From assembly GCF_013744875.1 (NCBI RefSeq), contig NZ_CP059399.1, forward strand, positions 7,192,001 through 7,256,000: a stretch of 64,000 nucleotides of DNA, read 5' to 3'. A model generated the notes under the pieces. That model saw only the letters and a list, made by a program, of their open reading frames with translations. It had not been told where the DNA came from and ran no database searches. This DNA is from Nocardia huaxiensis. Lineage in GTDB: Bacteria > Actinomycetota > Actinomycetes > Mycobacteriales > Mycobacteriaceae. Below, one piece after another: positions 27,337-38,476 of this stretch (positions are counted from its first letter, which is position 1; every line of letters starts with the position of its first letter). The translations under genes and the position numbers were made by a program.

Positions 27337-27630
27337 TCAGCTCTTGCGCAGGGTCGCCGTGCCGCCGGTGAGGTCGACCTCGAAGCCGTCCTGGCCGTCG
27401 CCGGGATTCTCCCGGTGCATGAGCACCGACTGCCGCTGCTCGAATTCGACCCGCTTGCCGGAACCGAAGAGCGCGTCGAACTCCTCGAAGCCGATGGCGG
27501 CGGCCTTGCGCTGCTGCTCGCCGCCGCGCATCCACGGCAGCGCCGAGCGGCCGGTGAGTTTGCGGTAGGCCACGTCGGCGAAGGCCACGGCGATGATGAG
27601 CATCGCCAGCCCGGGGATCGTCATCGCCAT
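27337..27630 (-). CDS. DUF6191 small membrane protein
   Basis: About 97 residues from the ATG at 27630; GTG 27636 and ATG 27624 are alternatives. One N-terminal transmembrane helix is followed by a cytoplasmic tail (GFEEFDALFGSGKRVEFEQRQ, cut here to the visible core, then DLTGGTATLRKS). The layout fits small actinobacterial proteins annotated DUF6191. Function unknown. It converges with the DUF3515 gene with one base between stops. Confidence 0.7.
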   Translation of the reverse strand: MAMTIPGLAMLIIAVAFADVAYRKLTGRSALPWMRGGEQQRKAAAIGFEEFDALFGSGKRVEFEQRQSVLMHRENPGDGQDGFEVDLTGGTATLRKS

Positions 27631-27743
27631 GATCACCCCATCGAGGCTACGCGGGCGGGGCGGGCCCGCCATCGCCCCGAGGTCCGACCCCGGCCTCCCC
27701 CGAGTGGGGGGTGCTGCCTGCCGCGGCATGCGATGCTCGGTCC

Positions 27744-28217
27744 ATGACCTCGGCCTCGGATCGCTGCCCGGAATGCGGCGGCGTGCTCCCGCCCTCCGGT
27801 GTCTGCGCCGACCGGATTCCGGAACTGCTGGAGATCGAAGCGCAGGTGCTGGACGGCAGTGAGGATTCGCTGCGAGCGCACTTCTACGCCATCGCCACCT
27901 ATCAGGTGCAGCATCCGTCCCGCATGACCCCGCAGGCCACCGCCGGAATGCGCGCCGCGCTGACGCGCATGGCCCGAAACCCGTTCCCCATCAGCGATTT
28001 ACGCCGCGAGATACGACGTGACTTCCGCGCGGTGAAGGTGACCAATCCGAACCCGGAGGATCGTTCCGGCGTGGATTCGCGCTGGCCCTGCGACTGGCCG
28101 ATCACGGCGGCCGACATCGTCGCGCGACCGCCGAGCGAGTACGTGGCGGCCGTCACCGAATGGGCCCGGGCGGCAACGGATCTGCTCGACCGGGCCGTTG
28201 GCGGAGCAGTGAGCTAG
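27744..28217 (+). CDS. DUF5946 family protein
   Basis: 157 residues from the ATG at 27744. The N-terminus carries a CPECGG zinc-ribbon-like pair, then a helical body ([39 protein letters not shown]). This matches proteins annotated DUF5946. Function unknown. Its stop overlaps the ddl stop on the other strand. Confidence 0.75.
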   Translation: MTSASDRCPECGGVLPPSGVCADRIPELLEIEAQVLDGSEDSLRAHFYAIATYQVQHPSRMTPQATAGMRAALTRMARNPFPISDLRREIRRDFRAVKVTNPNPEDRSGVDSRWPCDWPITAADIVARPPSEYVAAVTEWARAATDLLDRAVGGAVS

Positions 28218-29311
28218 CGCAGGCCGGTGCCGCGCGCCAGCGCCGTTTCGATGAGGGTCGACACCAGCGTGCCGTTGTCGATGCCGGCGGCCTCCCACAT
28301 GCGCGGGTACATGGAGATGGAGGTGAAGCCGGGCATGGTGTTGATCTCGTTGATGACCGGACCGTCGGCGGTCACGAAGAAGTCGACGCGGGCCAGGCCC
28401 TGGCAGTCGAGCGCCCGGAAGGCGCGCACGGCGAGCTCCCGGATCTCCTGTGCCACATCGTCGTCCAGCTTGGCGGGGACGTCGAACTCGCACACGTCGT
28501 CGATGTATTTGGTGTCGAAGTCGTAGAACTCCGGGCTCTCGGCGGATTCGTCGGGCATCCGGATCTCGGCCACCACACTGGCTTCCACGCGTCCGTCCGG
28601 GAATTCCAGTACGCCGCACTCGACTTCGCGGCCGACGATGCCGGCCTCCACGATCACCTTCGGATCGTGCTGGCGCGCAACGGCAATGGCATCGTCCAGT
28701 TTGTCCCAACTGTCCACCCGAGTGATGCCGATGGAGGAACCGCCGCGGGCGGGCTTGACGAACACCGGCAAGCCCAGGCGCTCGCGATCGGCCTCGGCCA
28801 GGGTGGCCGTGCCGGGACGCAGCACCACCTGGACGCCGATCGGAAGTCCTTCGGCGGCAAGGAGTTTCTTGGTGAACTCCTTGTCCATGCCGGCCGCACT
28901 GGCGAGCACGCCCGGACCGACGTAGGGCAGCCCGGCCAGCTCCAGCATGCCCTGCACGGTGCCGTCCTCACCGAATGCGCCGTGCAGCACCGGGAATACG
29001 ACATCCACCGAACCCAGCACCTGGTCGGCCCCGTCGAGCGGCACCAGATCGCCGGAGCGGCTGGGATCGGCCACCAGCGCCAGCGCGGCGCCGGTGGACT
29101 CGGTGACCGTCAGCTCCTTGGCATTTCCGGCGAGCGCCGCGGGATCCTTGCTACCCAGCACCCAGGTGCCGTCGGTGGTGATGCCGATCGGCACCGGCTC
29201 GTAGCGCTCGGGATCTAGGCTGCCCAGCACGGTACGCGCCGACACACACGAGACGCCGTGTTCGTTGCTGCGCCCGCCGAAAACCACCGCCACCCGGATC
29301 CTGTTGGTCAT
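28214..29311 (-). CDS. ddl: D-alanine--D-alanine ligase
   Basis: 365 residues. It makes the D-Ala-D-Ala dipeptide of peptidoglycan with ATP. ATP-grasp signatures: [45 protein letters not shown] and [18 protein letters not shown]. The Tyr in [10 protein letters not shown] agrees with a D-Ala-D-Ala rather than D-Ala-D-Lac ligase. Order ddl-gpsA follows mycobacteria. Confidence 0.97.
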   Translation of the reverse strand: MTNRIRVAVVFGGRSNEHGVSCVSARTVLGSLDPERYEPVPIGITTDGTWVLGSKDPAALAGNAKELTVTESTGAALALVADPSRSGDLVPLDGADQVLGSVDVVFPVLHGAFGEDGTVQGMLELAGLPYVGPGVLASAAGMDKEFTKKLLAAEGLPIGVQVVLRPGTATLAEADRERLGLPVFVKPARGGSSIGITRVDSWDKLDDAIAVARQHDPKVIVEAGIVGREVECGVLEFPDGRVEASVVAEIRMPDESAESPEFYDFDTKYIDDVCEFDVPAKLDDDVAQEIRELAVRAFRALDCQGLARVDFFVTADGPVINEINTMPGFTSISMYPRMWEAAGIDNGTLVSTLIETALARGTGLR

Positions 29312-29376
29312 GCCCGGAACCGTACCCGGTCCCAGATGACGGATCGGTTACACGGTCACCCCGGGTTCCGGCGCAC

Positions 29377-30372
29377 TCACTCCGACTTGAGCCGGCGGCC
29401 CAGCAGATATCCGACCGCCTCCGAGGCCGGCAGGCCCTCATGGCACACCTGGTGCACCATTTCGGTCAGCGGCATCTCGACCCCGTGCCGCTGCGCCAGC
29501 GCCCGCACCGATGTGCAGGACTTCACACCCTCGGCGACCTGCCCATGAGTGGCCTGCTGCGCGGTCTCCATGGACCCGCCCTCGCCCAGCACGTGGCCGA
29601 AGGAGCGGTTGCGCGACAGCGGCGAGGTGCAGGTGGCGACCAGATCGCCGACCCCGGCCAGGCCCGCGAAGGTCACCGGCTCCGCGCCGACGGCCACACC
29701 CAGCCGGATGATCTCGGCCAGCCCGCGCGTGATGAGGCTGGCGATCGAGTTGTCGCCCAGGCCCATTCCGGAGGCGATGCCGCAGGCCAGCGCGATCACG
29801 TTCTTGCAGGCGCCGCCGATCTCGCAACCGATCACATCGTGATTGGTGTACGGGCGGAAGTAGCCGGTGGCACTGGCGTGCTGCACGGCCTCCGCGCGCA
29901 CCACATCCGTGCAGGCCACCACGGTGGCCGCGGGCTGGCCGGCCGCGATCTCGCGCGCCAGGTTCGGGCCCGACAGCACCGCCACCCGGCTCGGGTCCGC
30001 GCCGCTGACCTCCGCGATCACCTCGCTCATGCGCAGCAGGGTGCCGGTCTCGATGCCCTTGGCCAGGCTCAGCAGCGTGGCATCGGCGGGAATGGTGTCG
30101 CGCCAGGCCGCCAGATTCCCGCGCAGCGACTGCGACGGCACCGCCAGCACCACGATGTCCGCGCCCTTCAGGGCGACGGTGTGATCATCGGTGGCCGCGA
30201 TCGGGGGCAGATCCACCTCCGGGAGATACCAGGGATTGCGATGCTCGGTGGCCAGCGTCTGCGCCACCTCCGGACGCCGAGCCCACATGGTGACCTCGGT
30301 TCCGGCCTCCGCCAACACCTTCGCGAACGCGGTCCCCCAGGACCCGCTTCCCAGTACTGCTGCCCTAGCCAT
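29377..30372 (-). CDS. gpsA: Glycerol-3-phosphate dehydrogenase [NAD(P)+]
   Basis: 331 residues from the ATG at 30372. It reduces dihydroxyacetone phosphate to sn-glycerol-3-phosphate for phospholipids. The Rossmann motif [20 protein letters not shown] is at the N-terminus. The substrate region reads [23 protein letters not shown] with the catalytic Lys, followed by [11 protein letters not shown] and [11 protein letters not shown]. It lies upstream of ddl and is divergent from cofC. Confidence 0.97.
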   Translation of the reverse strand: MARAAVLGSGSWGTAFAKVLAEAGTEVTMWARRPEVAQTLATEHRNPWYLPEVDLPPIAATDDHTVALKGADIVVLAVPSQSLRGNLAAWRDTIPADATLLSLAKGIETGTLLRMSEVIAEVSGADPSRVAVLSGPNLAREIAAGQPAATVVACTDVVRAEAVQHASATGYFRPYTNHDVIGCEIGGACKNVIALACGIASGMGLGDNSIASLITRGLAEIIRLGVAVGAEPVTFAGLAGVGDLVATCTSPLSRNRSFGHVLGEGGSMETAQQATHGQVAEGVKSCTSVRALAQRHGVEMPLTEMVHQVCHEGLPASEAVGYLLGRRLKSE

Positions 30373-30539
30373 CAGCCCAATATAGGTGCGTGTCACACCC
30401 GGCATGCCGCGCACCGCATTCAGACGCCGCATACACGCCCGACATCGCGGAGTGGGAGGATTCGGGCAGTGCACGACGACCGGAATTCGCCCGTGCACGG
30501 CGACACCGGTCGAGCGAGGCGGAAGGCAGAATCGGCACC

Positions 30540-31226
30540 ATGCACGCTGTGATCGCGGTGAAGAGCCTGGCTCAGGCCAAGAGCCGGCTCGCTGAGGGGC
30601 TGCAACCACGGGATCGTCCGCGGTTGGTGCTCGCCATGCTCACCGATACCGTGACGGCTGCTGTCGCCACGCCCGGGATCGCCTCGGTCACGGTGGTGAC
30701 ACCGGATTCGGAGGTGTCCCGGGTGGTGCGCGGGCTGGGGGCGCAGGTCGAGCCGGAGCCGTCGCCGAACGGGCACGGCAGCGGCCTCAATGCCGCGCTG
30801 GCGGCCGGGGCCGCGGCGGTGCGGCGGCGGCACGGGGCCGTCGAACTGCTTGCGCTGCAAGCGGATCTGCCGGCGCTGCGGCCGCGGGAACTGGCCGATG
30901 CGCTGGGCGCCTCCACGCATCGGCGGTCCGTGGTGGCCGACCACGAGGGCAGTGGGACCGTGGCCCTGCTGGTGCGCGACGGGGCCGCGCCATTGAGCCC
31001 GCTGTTCGGCCCGGATTCGGCCCGCCGCCATATCGCGGCGGGCGCGGTGGAACTGCTGGGCGAGTGGCCCGGCCTGCGTCAGGACGTCGACACCACCGCC
31101 GATCTGGAACGTGCGGCGGCGCTCGGCGTCGGGGTGGCGACCGGCGCGCTACTCCGTGAACTCGGTGTGTCTCGAGCGTGTCACGCTTCGAAACAGGTTC
31201 GCCGAGCCGGGTCTTCCCTGTGCTGA
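30540..31226 (+). CDS. cofC: Phosphoenolpyruvate/lactate guanylyltransferase of F420 synthesis
   Basis: 228 residues from the ATG at 30540. CofC (FbiD in mycobacteria) activates phosphoenolpyruvate or 2-phospholactate with GTP for coenzyme F420. The fold signature is [16 protein letters not shown] at the N-terminus, [14 protein letters not shown] in the middle, [14 protein letters not shown] for metal binding and the C-terminal [11 protein letters not shown]. The order gpsA-cofC-ppk is that of M. tuberculosis Rv2982c-Rv2984. Confidence 0.92.
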   Translation: MHAVIAVKSLAQAKSRLAEGLQPRDRPRLVLAMLTDTVTAAVATPGIASVTVVTPDSEVSRVVRGLGAQVEPEPSPNGHGSGLNAALAAGAAAVRRRHGAVELLALQADLPALRPRELADALGASTHRRSVVADHEGSGTVALLVRDGAAPLSPLFGPDSARRHIAAGAVELLGEWPGLRQDVDTTADLERAAALGVGVATGALLRELGVSRACHASKQVRRAGSSLC

Positions 31227-31294
31227 CCCGGCGTGATCTGCGTTGCAATGGAAGGTGTCACAGCGACACCCCGTAAGCGACATAAGGAATGATC

Positions 31295-33508
31295 GTGAGA
31301 GTGAGCGATACGGACACCGTCAAGCAACCGCCGCTACTGCCCGCGGCGCCGCCCGCGGCGACCCCTCCGCCCACCACCACGGTGCTGCCGCCCGACCGGT
31401 ATGTGAACCGGGAACTGAGCTGGCTCGACTTCAACGCCCGCGTGCTCGCCCTCGCCGAGGACACCTCGCAGCCGCTGCTGGAGCGCGCGAAGTTCCTCGC
31501 CATCTTCTCCTCGAACCTCGACGAGTTCTACATGGTGCGGGTGGCGGGGCTGAAGCGGCGCGCGGAGACCGGACTGTCGGTGCGCTCGGCCGACGGGCTC
31601 TCGCCCACCGAGCAATTGGAGATGATCGCCGCCCGCACCCAGGAGATCGCCCATCGGCATGCCCGGGTGTTCCTGGATCAGGTGCTGCCCGCGCTCACCG
31701 CCGAGGGCATCGCCATCATCCGGTGGGCCGAACTCGACGACGCCGAACGCCAGCGGCTTTCGGGCTACTTCCAGGACCAGGTCTTCCCGGTGCTGACCCC
31801 GCTGGCCGTGGATCCGGCGCACCCGTTCCCCTACATCAGCGGCCTGAGCCTGAATCTGGCCGTGACCGTGAAGGATTCGGCCACCGGCGGCGAGCACTTC
31901 GCCCGTGTGAAGGTGCCCGACAATGTCGACCGGTTCGTGCGGGTACGCCGAACACCCCCGGCGAGTAGGGATTCCGCGACCCGCGACAGCGCCACCCCGA
32001 CCCGGGAAGGCAGCCCGACCCCGGCCACCGCCGCCTTCCTGCCCATGGAGGAGTTGATCGCGGCGCATCTCGATCAGCTGTTCCCGGGAATGGAAGTGGT
32101 GGAACAGCATTCGTTCCGGATCACCCGCAACGCCGACCTCGAGGTCGAGGAGGACCGCGACGAGGATCTGCTGCAGGCCCTCGAACGCGAACTCGCCCGC
32201 CGCCGCTTCGGATCGCCGGTGCGCCTGGAAGTCTCGGACGATATGACCGAGCACATGCTCGATCTGCTGCTGCGCGAACTCGACGTGGACCCGGGCGATG
32301 TGATCCAGGTGCCCGGCCTGCTGGACCTGTCGTGCCTGTGGCAGGTGTACGGCGTCGACCGGCCGAACCTCAAGGACGCGCCGTATGTGCCCGCCACGCC
32401 CCCGGCCTTCGGCGAACGCGAAACGCCCCGAAACGTTTTCGCCGCCCTGCGCGAGGGCGACGTGCTGGTGCACCACCCGTACGACTCCTTCTCCACCAGC
32501 GTGCAGCGCTTCATCGAACAGGCCGCCGCCGACCCGCAGGTGCTGGCCATCAAGCAGACCCTGTACCGCACCTCCGGCGACTCCCCCATCGTCAATGCCC
32601 TCATCGACGCCGCCGAGGCCGGTAAACAGGTCGTCGCACTGGTCGAGGTGAAGGCGCGCTTCGACGAGCAGGCCAACATCAAATGGGCTCGGGCGCTGGA
32701 ACAAGCGGGCGTGCACGTGGTCTACGGCCTGGTCGGTCTCAAGACGCACTGCAAGACCTGCCTGGTGGTGCGCCGCGAAGGAGCCACCATCCGTCGCTAC
32801 TGCCACATCGGCACCGGTAATTACAATCCGAAAACCGCACGCCTGTACGAAGACGTCGGATTGCTCACGGCCGCACCGGAGATCGGCGCCGACCTCACCG
32901 ACCTGTTCAACTCGCTGACCGGGTATTCGCGAAAAGCCAACTACCGCAACCTGCTCGTCGCCCCCAGCGGCGTCCGCCAGGGGATCATCGAGCGCATCCA
33001 GCGCGAGGTCGAACTCGCCGAGCAGGGTGTGCCGGCGCGAATCCGGCTGAAGGCCAACGCCATCGTCGACGAGCAGATCATCGACGCGCTGTATCGCGCC
33101 TCCCAGGCCGGCGTGCCGGTGCAGATCGTGGTGCGCGGCATCTGCGGGCTGCGACCGGGCGTTCCGGGGCTCAGCGAGAACATCGAGGTGCGCTCGATTC
33201 TCGGCCGCTTCCTGGAACATTCGCGCGTCCTGCACTTCCAGGCGCAGAACGAATACTGGATCGGCAGCGCCGACATGATGCACCGGAATCTGGACCGGCG
33301 CGTGGAAGTGCTGGCACAGGTGAAGGATCCGCGTCTGGCCGAACAGCTGGCACAGGTGTTCGACTCCGCGCTCTACCCCACCACCCGCTGCTGGGTGCTG
33401 CAGCCCGACGGCAGCTGGCAGGCCCAGCCCGATCCGGATGTGCCCGGCGAACAGATTCGCGACCATCAGGAGTTCCTCATGCGGCTGCGACGACCGGATC
33501 GCCAGTGA
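31295..33508 (+). CDS. ppk: Polyphosphate kinase 1
   Basis: About 737 residues from a GTG at 31295, six bases after AAGGA; the ATG at 31289 abuts the RBS. It reversibly makes polyphosphate from ATP. Core signatures: [52 protein letters not shown] and two His regions (GLKTHCKTC with the phospho-His type pattern, [14 protein letters not shown]). An insertion of about 30 residues rich in Ser, Thr, Arg and Pro follows [11 protein letters not shown] and is unusual. The stop overlaps mutT1 by four bases. Confidence 0.97.
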   Translation: MRVSDTDTVKQPPLLPAAPPAATPPPTTTVLPPDRYVNRELSWLDFNARVLALAEDTSQPLLERAKFLAIFSSNLDEFYMVRVAGLKRRAETGLSVRSADGLSPTEQLEMIAARTQEIAHRHARVFLDQVLPALTAEGIAIIRWAELDDAERQRLSGYFQDQVFPVLTPLAVDPAHPFPYISGLSLNLAVTVKDSATGGEHFARVKVPDNVDRFVRVRRTPPASRDSATRDSATPTREGSPTPATAAFLPMEELIAAHLDQLFPGMEVVEQHSFRITRNADLEVEEDRDEDLLQALERELARRRFGSPVRLEVSDDMTEHMLDLLLRELDVDPGDVIQVPGLLDLSCLWQVYGVDRPNLKDAPYVPATPPAFGERETPRNVFAALREGDVLVHHPYDSFSTSVQRFIEQAAADPQVLAIKQTLYRTSGDSPIVNALIDAAEAGKQVVALVEVKARFDEQANIKWARALEQAGVHVVYGLVGLKTHCKTCLVVRREGATIRRYCHIGTGNYNPKTARLYEDVGLLTAAPEIGADLTDLFNSLTGYSRKANYRNLLVAPSGVRQGIIERIQREVELAEQGVPARIRLKANAIVDEQIIDALYRASQAGVPVQIVVRGICGLRPGVPGLSENIEVRSILGRFLEHSRVLHFQAQNEYWIGSADMMHRNLDRRVEVLAQVKDPRLAEQLAQVFDSALYPTTRCWVLQPDGSWQAQPDPDVPGEQIRDHQEFLMRLRRPDRQ

Positions 33509-34464
33509 GCCCAGAACGATCCGGCAACGGCAGTGCGTACTCCGACCCGCGCGTGACCCCGAACATCCTTGCGGCCGGGGCTGTTCTGTGGCGATACGCC
33601 GCCGACGGCGGCATCGAGATCGCCATGGTGCACCGGCCCAAGTACGACGACTGGTCGCTGCCCAAGGGCAAACTGGATCCCGGTGAGACGCCGGTGATCA
33701 CGACCGTGCGCGAGGTGGCCGAGGAAACCGGCCTGAATTGCACGCTGGGGCGCTATCTCGGCCATGTGACCTATCCGGTCACCGGGCACCGCAAACTCAA
33801 GCGTGTGGACTACTGGGCCGCCCGCGTGGTCGACGGGGCCTTCGAGTCCAACACCGAGGTCGACGAACTGGTCTGGTCGCCCGTGGACCGGGTCATGGAC
33901 GAGATCTCGTATCCTATGGACCGCAGCATCATCCGCAATTTCCTGCGCCTACCGGCCGATACCTCGACCATGCTGCTGGTGCGGCACGGCAAGGCCGGCC
34001 GCCGCGACCGCTTCACCGGCCCGGACGAGGCGCGCCCGCTCGAAAAGGCCGGTCGCGCACAGGCTCGCGAGCTGGTGGACAATCTGCTCGCCTTCGGCGC
34101 GACCGAAATCCACTCCGCCCCACCGCTGCGCTGTGTCCAAACCGTTACCCCGCTGGCGGAGAAACTCGGTGCGCAAATCGAATCCGAGCCATTGTTCGCC
34201 GAAAGCGGTTACGCCGCAGCGCCCGACGCGGCACACGAACGCGCCGTCACGCTGGCCTCCGGGACCGGGGTCCCGGTGATCTGCAGTCAGGGCAAGGTGA
34301 TTCCGGATCTGCTGGCCTGGTGGGCCGCCCGGGACGGAATCACGCTGCCACCGGCCCGCAATCGCAAGGGCAGCGTGTGGGTGCTGTCGCTGCACCAGGG
34401 CCGCCTGGTGGCGGCCGACCACCTCGATCGGGCCTTGACCCCCACCGACATTCCGGCCCGCTGA
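33505..34464 (+). CDS. mutT1: MutT1-type Nudix hydrolase with histidine phosphatase domain
   Basis: 319 residues. The N-terminal Nudix domain has the full box G-x5-E-x7-REVAEETGL ([10 protein letters not shown] at residues about 54-63). The C-terminal domain is a histidine phosphatase with [13 protein letters not shown]. In mycobacteria MutT1 hydrolyses 8-oxo-dGTP/dGDP and diadenosine polyphosphates, protecting the nucleotide pool. It overlaps ppk by GTGA, implying coupled expression. Confidence 0.95.
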   Translation: MSPERSGNGSAYSDPRVTPNILAAGAVLWRYAADGGIEIAMVHRPKYDDWSLPKGKLDPGETPVITTVREVAEETGLNCTLGRYLGHVTYPVTGHRKLKRVDYWAARVVDGAFESNTEVDELVWSPVDRVMDEISYPMDRSIIRNFLRLPADTSTMLLVRHGKAGRRDRFTGPDEARPLEKAGRAQARELVDNLLAFGATEIHSAPPLRCVQTVTPLAEKLGAQIESEPLFAESGYAAAPDAAHERAVTLASGTGVPVICSQGKVIPDLLAWWAARDGITLPPARNRKGSVWVLSLHQGRLVAADHLDRALTPTDIPAR

Positions 34465-34509
34465 GCCGACTTCCCCCCGCTCGGAGCAACATTCATCCGG
34501 AAATGCGAA

Positions 34510-34532
34510 ACGGCCCGGCAATGCCGGGCCGT
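34510..34532. terminator. Bidirectional terminator between mutT1 and hup
   Basis: ACGGCCCGGC and GCCGGGCCGT form a perfect 10-bp stem on an AAT loop between convergent genes, with short T-rich stretches on both sides. Confidence 0.75.
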
Positions 34533-34578
34533 CTCACATATTTTCGAGGCTGTAACCGTCAGCTTCGGAACGGGACCG

Positions 34579-35199
34579 TCAGCGACGGGCAGTGCGCTTC
34601 GCGGCGGTCTTCTTGGCCGGAGCCTTCTTCGCCGTGGTCTTCTTGGCGGTGGCCTTGGTGGCCGTCTTCTTGGCCGTGGCCTTGGCCGGAGCCTTCTTGG
34701 CGGTGGTCTTCTTGACCGCGGCCTTGGTGGCGGTGGTCTTCTTGGCGGTGGCCTTCTTGGCCGGCGCCTTCGAAGCCGCCTTCTTGGCGGTGGTCTTGGC
34801 CGGGGCCTTGGTGGCGGCCTTCTTGGCCGTCTTCTTGGCGGTGGTCTTCTTGGCGCCCGCCTTGCCCGACACCGGAGCCGCCACACCGCGTTTCACGGCC
34901 GGGCCGCTCGACGCGATCTTCTGCTTGCCGGCGATGATCGCCTTGAACTGCGCACCCGGACGGAAGGCCGGGACGGAAGTCGGCTTCACCTTGACGGTTT
35001 CGCCGGTGCGCGGGTTGCGAGCAACACGTGCCGCGCGCTTGCGCTGTTCGAACACACCGAATCCGGTGATGGTGACGCTCTGACCTTTGTTCACCGCACG
35101 CACGATGGTGTCGACCATCTGCTCGACCGCTTGAGTCGCCGTGCGCCTGTCAGTACCCAACTTCTCGGTCAGAACATCGATCAGTTCCGCCTTGTTCAT
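34579..35199 (-). CDS. hupB: DNA-binding protein HU with Lys/Ala-rich tail
   Basis: 206 residues. Residues 1-90 are a standard HU domain ([15 protein letters not shown], then [19 protein letters not shown] and the beta arm into [13 protein letters not shown]). Residues about 105-206 are a histone-H1-like tail of repeated KKTTAKK/KKAPAKK units. This layout is specific to mycolate-containing actinobacteria (HupB/Hlp). It compacts DNA, and in mycobacteria is also linked to iron and cell-wall regulation. It lies upstream of a terminator, convergent with mutT1. Confidence 0.96.
   Translation of the reverse strand: MNKAELIDVLTEKLGTDRRTATQAVEQMVDTIVRAVNKGQSVTITGFGVFEQRKRAARVARNPRTGETVKVKPTSVPAFRPGAQFKAIIAGKQKIASSGPAVKRGVAAPVSGKAGAKKTTAKKTAKKAATKAPAKTTAKKAASKAPAKKATAKKTTATKAAVKKTTAKKAPAKATAKKTATKATAKKTTAKKAPAKKTAAKRTARR
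34592..34860 (-). repeat. Imperfect tandem coding repeats of the HU tail
   Basis: The stretch consists of degenerate 9-15-base units spelling [13 protein letters not shown] (plus strand units like gccttcttggc, ggtggtcttcttgg). It is a coding repeat in hupB, prone to length variation, and not a CRISPR or intergenic repeat. Confidence 0.8.
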
Positions 35200-35354
35200 T
35201 GAATCCTCCGCAGACTAATGGCCCGTCGTCGGACCGACTAGGTACCACGGTAAACCTTTATGCGGCAAGAGTCTATGTGCCACGCCTATTTTCATGAGAC
35301 ATGGCACACGCCCAGCTACCGGCTCCGGAGCCGTCCAGCTATCGTTCGCCTTGA

Positions 35355-35963
35355 TTACGATTCGGAAATGCGCGCCGGAATGGTCGTGGGTTTCCATGTC
35401 GGCCTTGCGTTTTCGAACTCGGTGATCTCGTCGCAGCGCCGGAGGGTGAGGCCGATGTCGTCCAGCCCCTCCAGCAGACGCCAGCGCGTGTAATCGTCAA
35501 TATCGAACGGCAACACGACGGTTCCCGCCGACACAGTCCGTGCCTCGAGGTCGGTCGTCAATTCCAAACCGGGCTGTTCCTCGAGCAACTTCCAGAGCAA
35601 TTCCACATCGCTCTGGGCCATCCGGGCCGTCAGAAGCCCATCCTTACCGGCGTTTCCGCGGAAGATGTCGGCGAACCGCGACGAGATCACCACGCGGAAG
35701 CCGAAGTCCTTGAGCGCCCAAACCGCGTGCTCGCGTGAGGATCCGGTACCGAAATCCGGACCGGCGACCAGGACACTGCCCCGGTTGTAGGGCTCGGTGT
35801 TCAGAATAAAGTGGGGATCCGTCCTCCAAGCCGCGAAGAGTCCATCCTCGAAACCCGTTCGGGTAACGCGCTTCAGATAGACGGCCGGGATGATCTGGTC
35901 GGTGTCGACATTGGATCGACGCAACGGAACGCCGATCCCCTTGTGAACCTTGAAGGCTTCCAT
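35355..35963 (-). CDS. leuD: 3-isopropylmalate dehydratase small subunit
   Basis: 202 residues from the ATG at 35963. With LeuC it isomerises 2- to 3-isopropylmalate in leucine synthesis. Signatures: [32 protein letters not shown] and [15 protein letters not shown]. It lies 47 bp after leuC on the same strand. Confidence 0.97.
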   Translation of the reverse strand: MEAFKVHKGIGVPLRRSNVDTDQIIPAVYLKRVTRTGFEDGLFAAWRTDPHFILNTEPYNRGSVLVAGPDFGTGSSREHAVWALKDFGFRVVISSRFADIFRGNAGKDGLLTARMAQSDVELLWKLLEEQPGLELTTDLEARTVSAGTVVLPFDIDDYTRWRLLEGLDDIGLTLRRCDEITEFENARPTWKPTTIPARISES

Positions 35964-36010
35964 CGTTGATTCTCCTGAGTCTGTGCGAGCAGCGGGATCT
36001 GGGGCCGGGA

Positions 36011-37435
36011 TCAGTTGAGATCCGCAGGTGAGGACAGGGTTCCGCGCACCGCGGTGGCCGCCGCGACCAGCGGCGAAACCAGATGCGTGCGACCGCCCTT
36101 GCCCTGTCGCCCTTCGAAGTTGCGGTTCGAGGTGGAGGCGCAACGCTGACCCGGGGAAAGCTGATCCGGGTTCATTCCCAGGCACATGGAGCAGCCGGCC
36201 TGCCGCCATTCCGCGCCCGCGGCGGTGAAAATCTCGCCCAGGCCCTCTTTTTCCGCCTGCAGGCGCACCCGCATGGAACCGGGAACAATCAGCATGCGTA
36301 CGCCGTCCGCAACCTTGCGATCCTTCAGAACGCCTGCCACGGCCCGCAAATCCTCGATGCGGCCATTGGTGCACGAACCCACGAAAACCGTGTCCACGGC
36401 GACATCTCGCAGCGGAGTGCCCGGCTTCAGGTCCATGTACTGCAGCGCCTTCTCGGCCGCGGCGCGCTCGTTCTCGTCGAAGATCTGCTCCGGATCGGGC
36501 ACCGTATCGCCCAGCGGCGCACCCTGTCCCGGGTTGGTGCCCCAGGTCACGAAGGGGGTCAGCGACGCGGCGTCGATGTGCACCTCGGCGTCGAACACCG
36601 CGCCCTCGTCGGTCTTGAGGGCATCCCAGGCCGCCACGGCGGCATCCCAATCCGCGCCTTCCGGGGCGTGCGGGCGGCCCTTCAGGAACTCGTAGGTGAT
36701 CTCGTCGGGCGCGACCATGCCCGCGCGGGCGCCGGCCTCGATCGACATGTTGCACATGGTCATCCGGGCTTCCATGGACATCTTCCGCACGGCGTCACCG
36801 CGGTATTCGAGCACGTAGCCCTGGCCGCCGCCGGTGCCGATCTGCGCGATGACGGCGAGGATGACGTCCTTGGAGGTGACGCCGTCGGGCAGCTCGCCGT
36901 CGATATTGATGGCCATGGTCTTGAACGGGCGCAGCGACAAAGTCTGCGTTGCCAGAACGTGTTCCACTTCCGAGGTGCCGATACCCATTGCGAGCGCGCC
37001 GAATGCGCCGTGGGTGGAGGTGTGCGAGTCACCGCAGACCACCGTGGTGCCCGGCTGCGTCAGGCCCAGCTGCGGGCCGACCACGTGCACGATGCCCTGA
37101 TCCAGATCGCCCATGGGGTGCAGGCGGATACCGAATTCCTCGCAGTTGCGGCGCAGGGTCTCGACCTGCGTGCGCGAGACGGGATCGGCGATCGGCTTGT
37201 CGATGTCGATGGTCGGGACGTTGTGGTCCTCGGTGGCGATGGTGAGATCCGGGCGGCGCACCGGGCGACCGGCCTGCCGCAGGCCGTCGAACGCCTGCGG
37301 GCTGGTGACCTCGTGCACCAGGTGCAGGTCGATGTAGATGAGGTCGGGTTCGCGGTTCGCGCCTTCACCTTCGCCGCGGACGACGACGTGCTGATCCCAG
37401 ACCTTCTCCGCCAGAGTGCGTGGCCGATCGGCCAT
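36011..37435 (-). CDS. leuC: 3-isopropylmalate dehydratase large subunit
   Basis: 474 residues. It carries the [4Fe-4S] cluster of the LeuCD enzyme. Cluster-binding Cys lie in [11 protein letters not shown] and CSMCLGMN; other aconitase-family motifs are [17 protein letters not shown] and [11 protein letters not shown]. It is divergent from the IclR regulator, the conserved arrangement for leucine control in actinobacteria. Confidence 0.97.
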   Translation of the reverse strand: MADRPRTLAEKVWDQHVVVRGEGEGANREPDLIYIDLHLVHEVTSPQAFDGLRQAGRPVRRPDLTIATEDHNVPTIDIDKPIADPVSRTQVETLRRNCEEFGIRLHPMGDLDQGIVHVVGPQLGLTQPGTTVVCGDSHTSTHGAFGALAMGIGTSEVEHVLATQTLSLRPFKTMAINIDGELPDGVTSKDVILAVIAQIGTGGGQGYVLEYRGDAVRKMSMEARMTMCNMSIEAGARAGMVAPDEITYEFLKGRPHAPEGADWDAAVAAWDALKTDEGAVFDAEVHIDAASLTPFVTWGTNPGQGAPLGDTVPDPEQIFDENERAAAEKALQYMDLKPGTPLRDVAVDTVFVGSCTNGRIEDLRAVAGVLKDRKVADGVRMLIVPGSMRVRLQAEKEGLGEIFTAAGAEWRQAGCSMCLGMNPDQLSPGQRCASTSNRNFEGRQGKGGRTHLVSPLVAAATAVRGTLSSPADLN

Positions 37436-37561
37436 AGCTCCATCACCTCTCGATAGACATACCCGCGCCCGGGCTGGGGACGCGGGGGCTGTTGCGACTC
37501 GCGCGGCCCGGGATCGGACCTGACGTCGGTGGCGCGGTTTGCGTTTCCCAACATGCGAGAC

Positions 37562-37590
37562 GCTATGATCAATCTATGAGACAGCATAGC
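37562..37590 (+). promoter_or_regulatory. Candidate regulator site at the leuC/IclR divergent promoter
   Basis: CTATG (37574-37578) and CATAG (37585-37589) form an inverted repeat with a 6-base spacer, and GCTATG (37562-37567) also pairs with CATAGC (37585-37590). The site overlaps the regulator's start codon (37576), consistent with autorepression by a NdgR/LtbR-type IclR protein. Confidence 0.45.
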
Positions 37591-38277
37591 GGTATCGGCG
37601 TTCTGGACAAAGCCATGGCGGTCCTGCACGCCGTCGCCGAGCAACCCTGCGGCCTCAACGAGCTCTGCGCCCGCACCGGCCTGCCCCGCGCCACCGCCCA
37701 CCGCCTGGCCGTGGGCCTCGAGACGCATCGCATGCTGGCCCGCGACAACCAGGGCCTGTGGCGGCCCGGCCCGGCCCTGTCGGAGCTGGCGACAACCGCC
37801 AGCGACCCGCTGCTGGACGCCGCCGCCACCATCCTTCCGCGCCTGCGCGAGATCACCGGCGAGAGCGTCCAGCTCTACCGGCGCGACGGCAACGCCCGCG
37901 TCTGCGCGGCCGCCATGGAACCCGCCGCCGGCCTGCGCGACACCGTCCCGATCGGCGCCCGCCTGCCGCTGACTGCGGGTTCCGCCGCGAAAGTCCTCCT
38001 GGCGTGGGCGGATCCGGACCTGCAGCGCACGGTCCTCCCGGAAGCGGTATTCGGCGAGCGCGCCCTCGCGGAGGTGCGCCGGCGCGGCTGGGCCCAGAGC
38101 GCCGCCGAACGCGCCGCGGGCGTGGCCAGCGTGTCGGCCCCGGTGCGCGACGCGGCGGGCGCGGTGGTCGCGGCCGTCTCGGTATCCGGCCCCATCGACC
38201 GCATGGGCCGCCGCCCGGGCGCCCGCTGGGCCGCCGACCTGGTCGCCGCCGCGGACGCGCTCCACAAGCGCCTCTGA
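37576..38277 (+). CDS. IclR-family regulator of leucine genes (NdgR/LtbR-like)
   Basis: 233 residues from the ATG at 37576. The N-terminal winged helix-turn-helix (GIGVLDKAMAVLHAV, then LPRATAHRLAVGLETHR) is followed by an effector domain (VQLYRRDGNARVCAA, GARLPLTAGSAAKVLLAW, SVSGPIDRMGRRPG). It matches Rv2989. In Corynebacterium LtbR and Streptomyces NdgR, orthologues bind upstream of leuCD and control leucine synthesis and other amino-acid genes. Confidence 0.93.
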   Translation: MRQHSGIGVLDKAMAVLHAVAEQPCGLNELCARTGLPRATAHRLAVGLETHRMLARDNQGLWRPGPALSELATTASDPLLDAAATILPRLREITGESVQLYRRDGNARVCAAAMEPAAGLRDTVPIGARLPLTAGSAAKVLLAWADPDLQRTVLPEAVFGERALAEVRRRGWAQSAAERAAGVASVSAPVRDAAGAVVAAVSVSGPIDRMGRRPGARWAADLVAAADALHKRL

Positions 38278-38366
38278 GGGCCGTACTCCGCTCCGGCAGA
38301 CCCGGATGACCGTTCGCGCCCGCCACAGCCGTCACGGCAGCCTCAGCGGCCATCAATCACAACCCC

Positions 38367-38399
38367 CGACGCCCCCGCCTGGTCCAGACGGGGACGTCG
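38367..38399 (+). terminator. Hairpin after the IclR gene
   Basis: CGACG-C-CCCCG (38367-38377) pairs with CGGGG-A-CGTCG (38389-38399) with one mismatch, about 90 bp past the stop. It probably ends the regulator transcript. Confidence 0.5.
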
Positions 38400-38476
38400 C
38401 CGTGTTCCCGGCCACCGGGCGAGCACGCGACCGGCCCCTGTGACCGCCGTCATACGGCGTAAATTACAGTCGCCAC

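Noticed and set aside
34592..34860. Repetitive stretch considered as a CRISPR or intergenic repeat
   Set aside because: The units are of unequal length, coding, and spell the Lys/Ala tail of HU.
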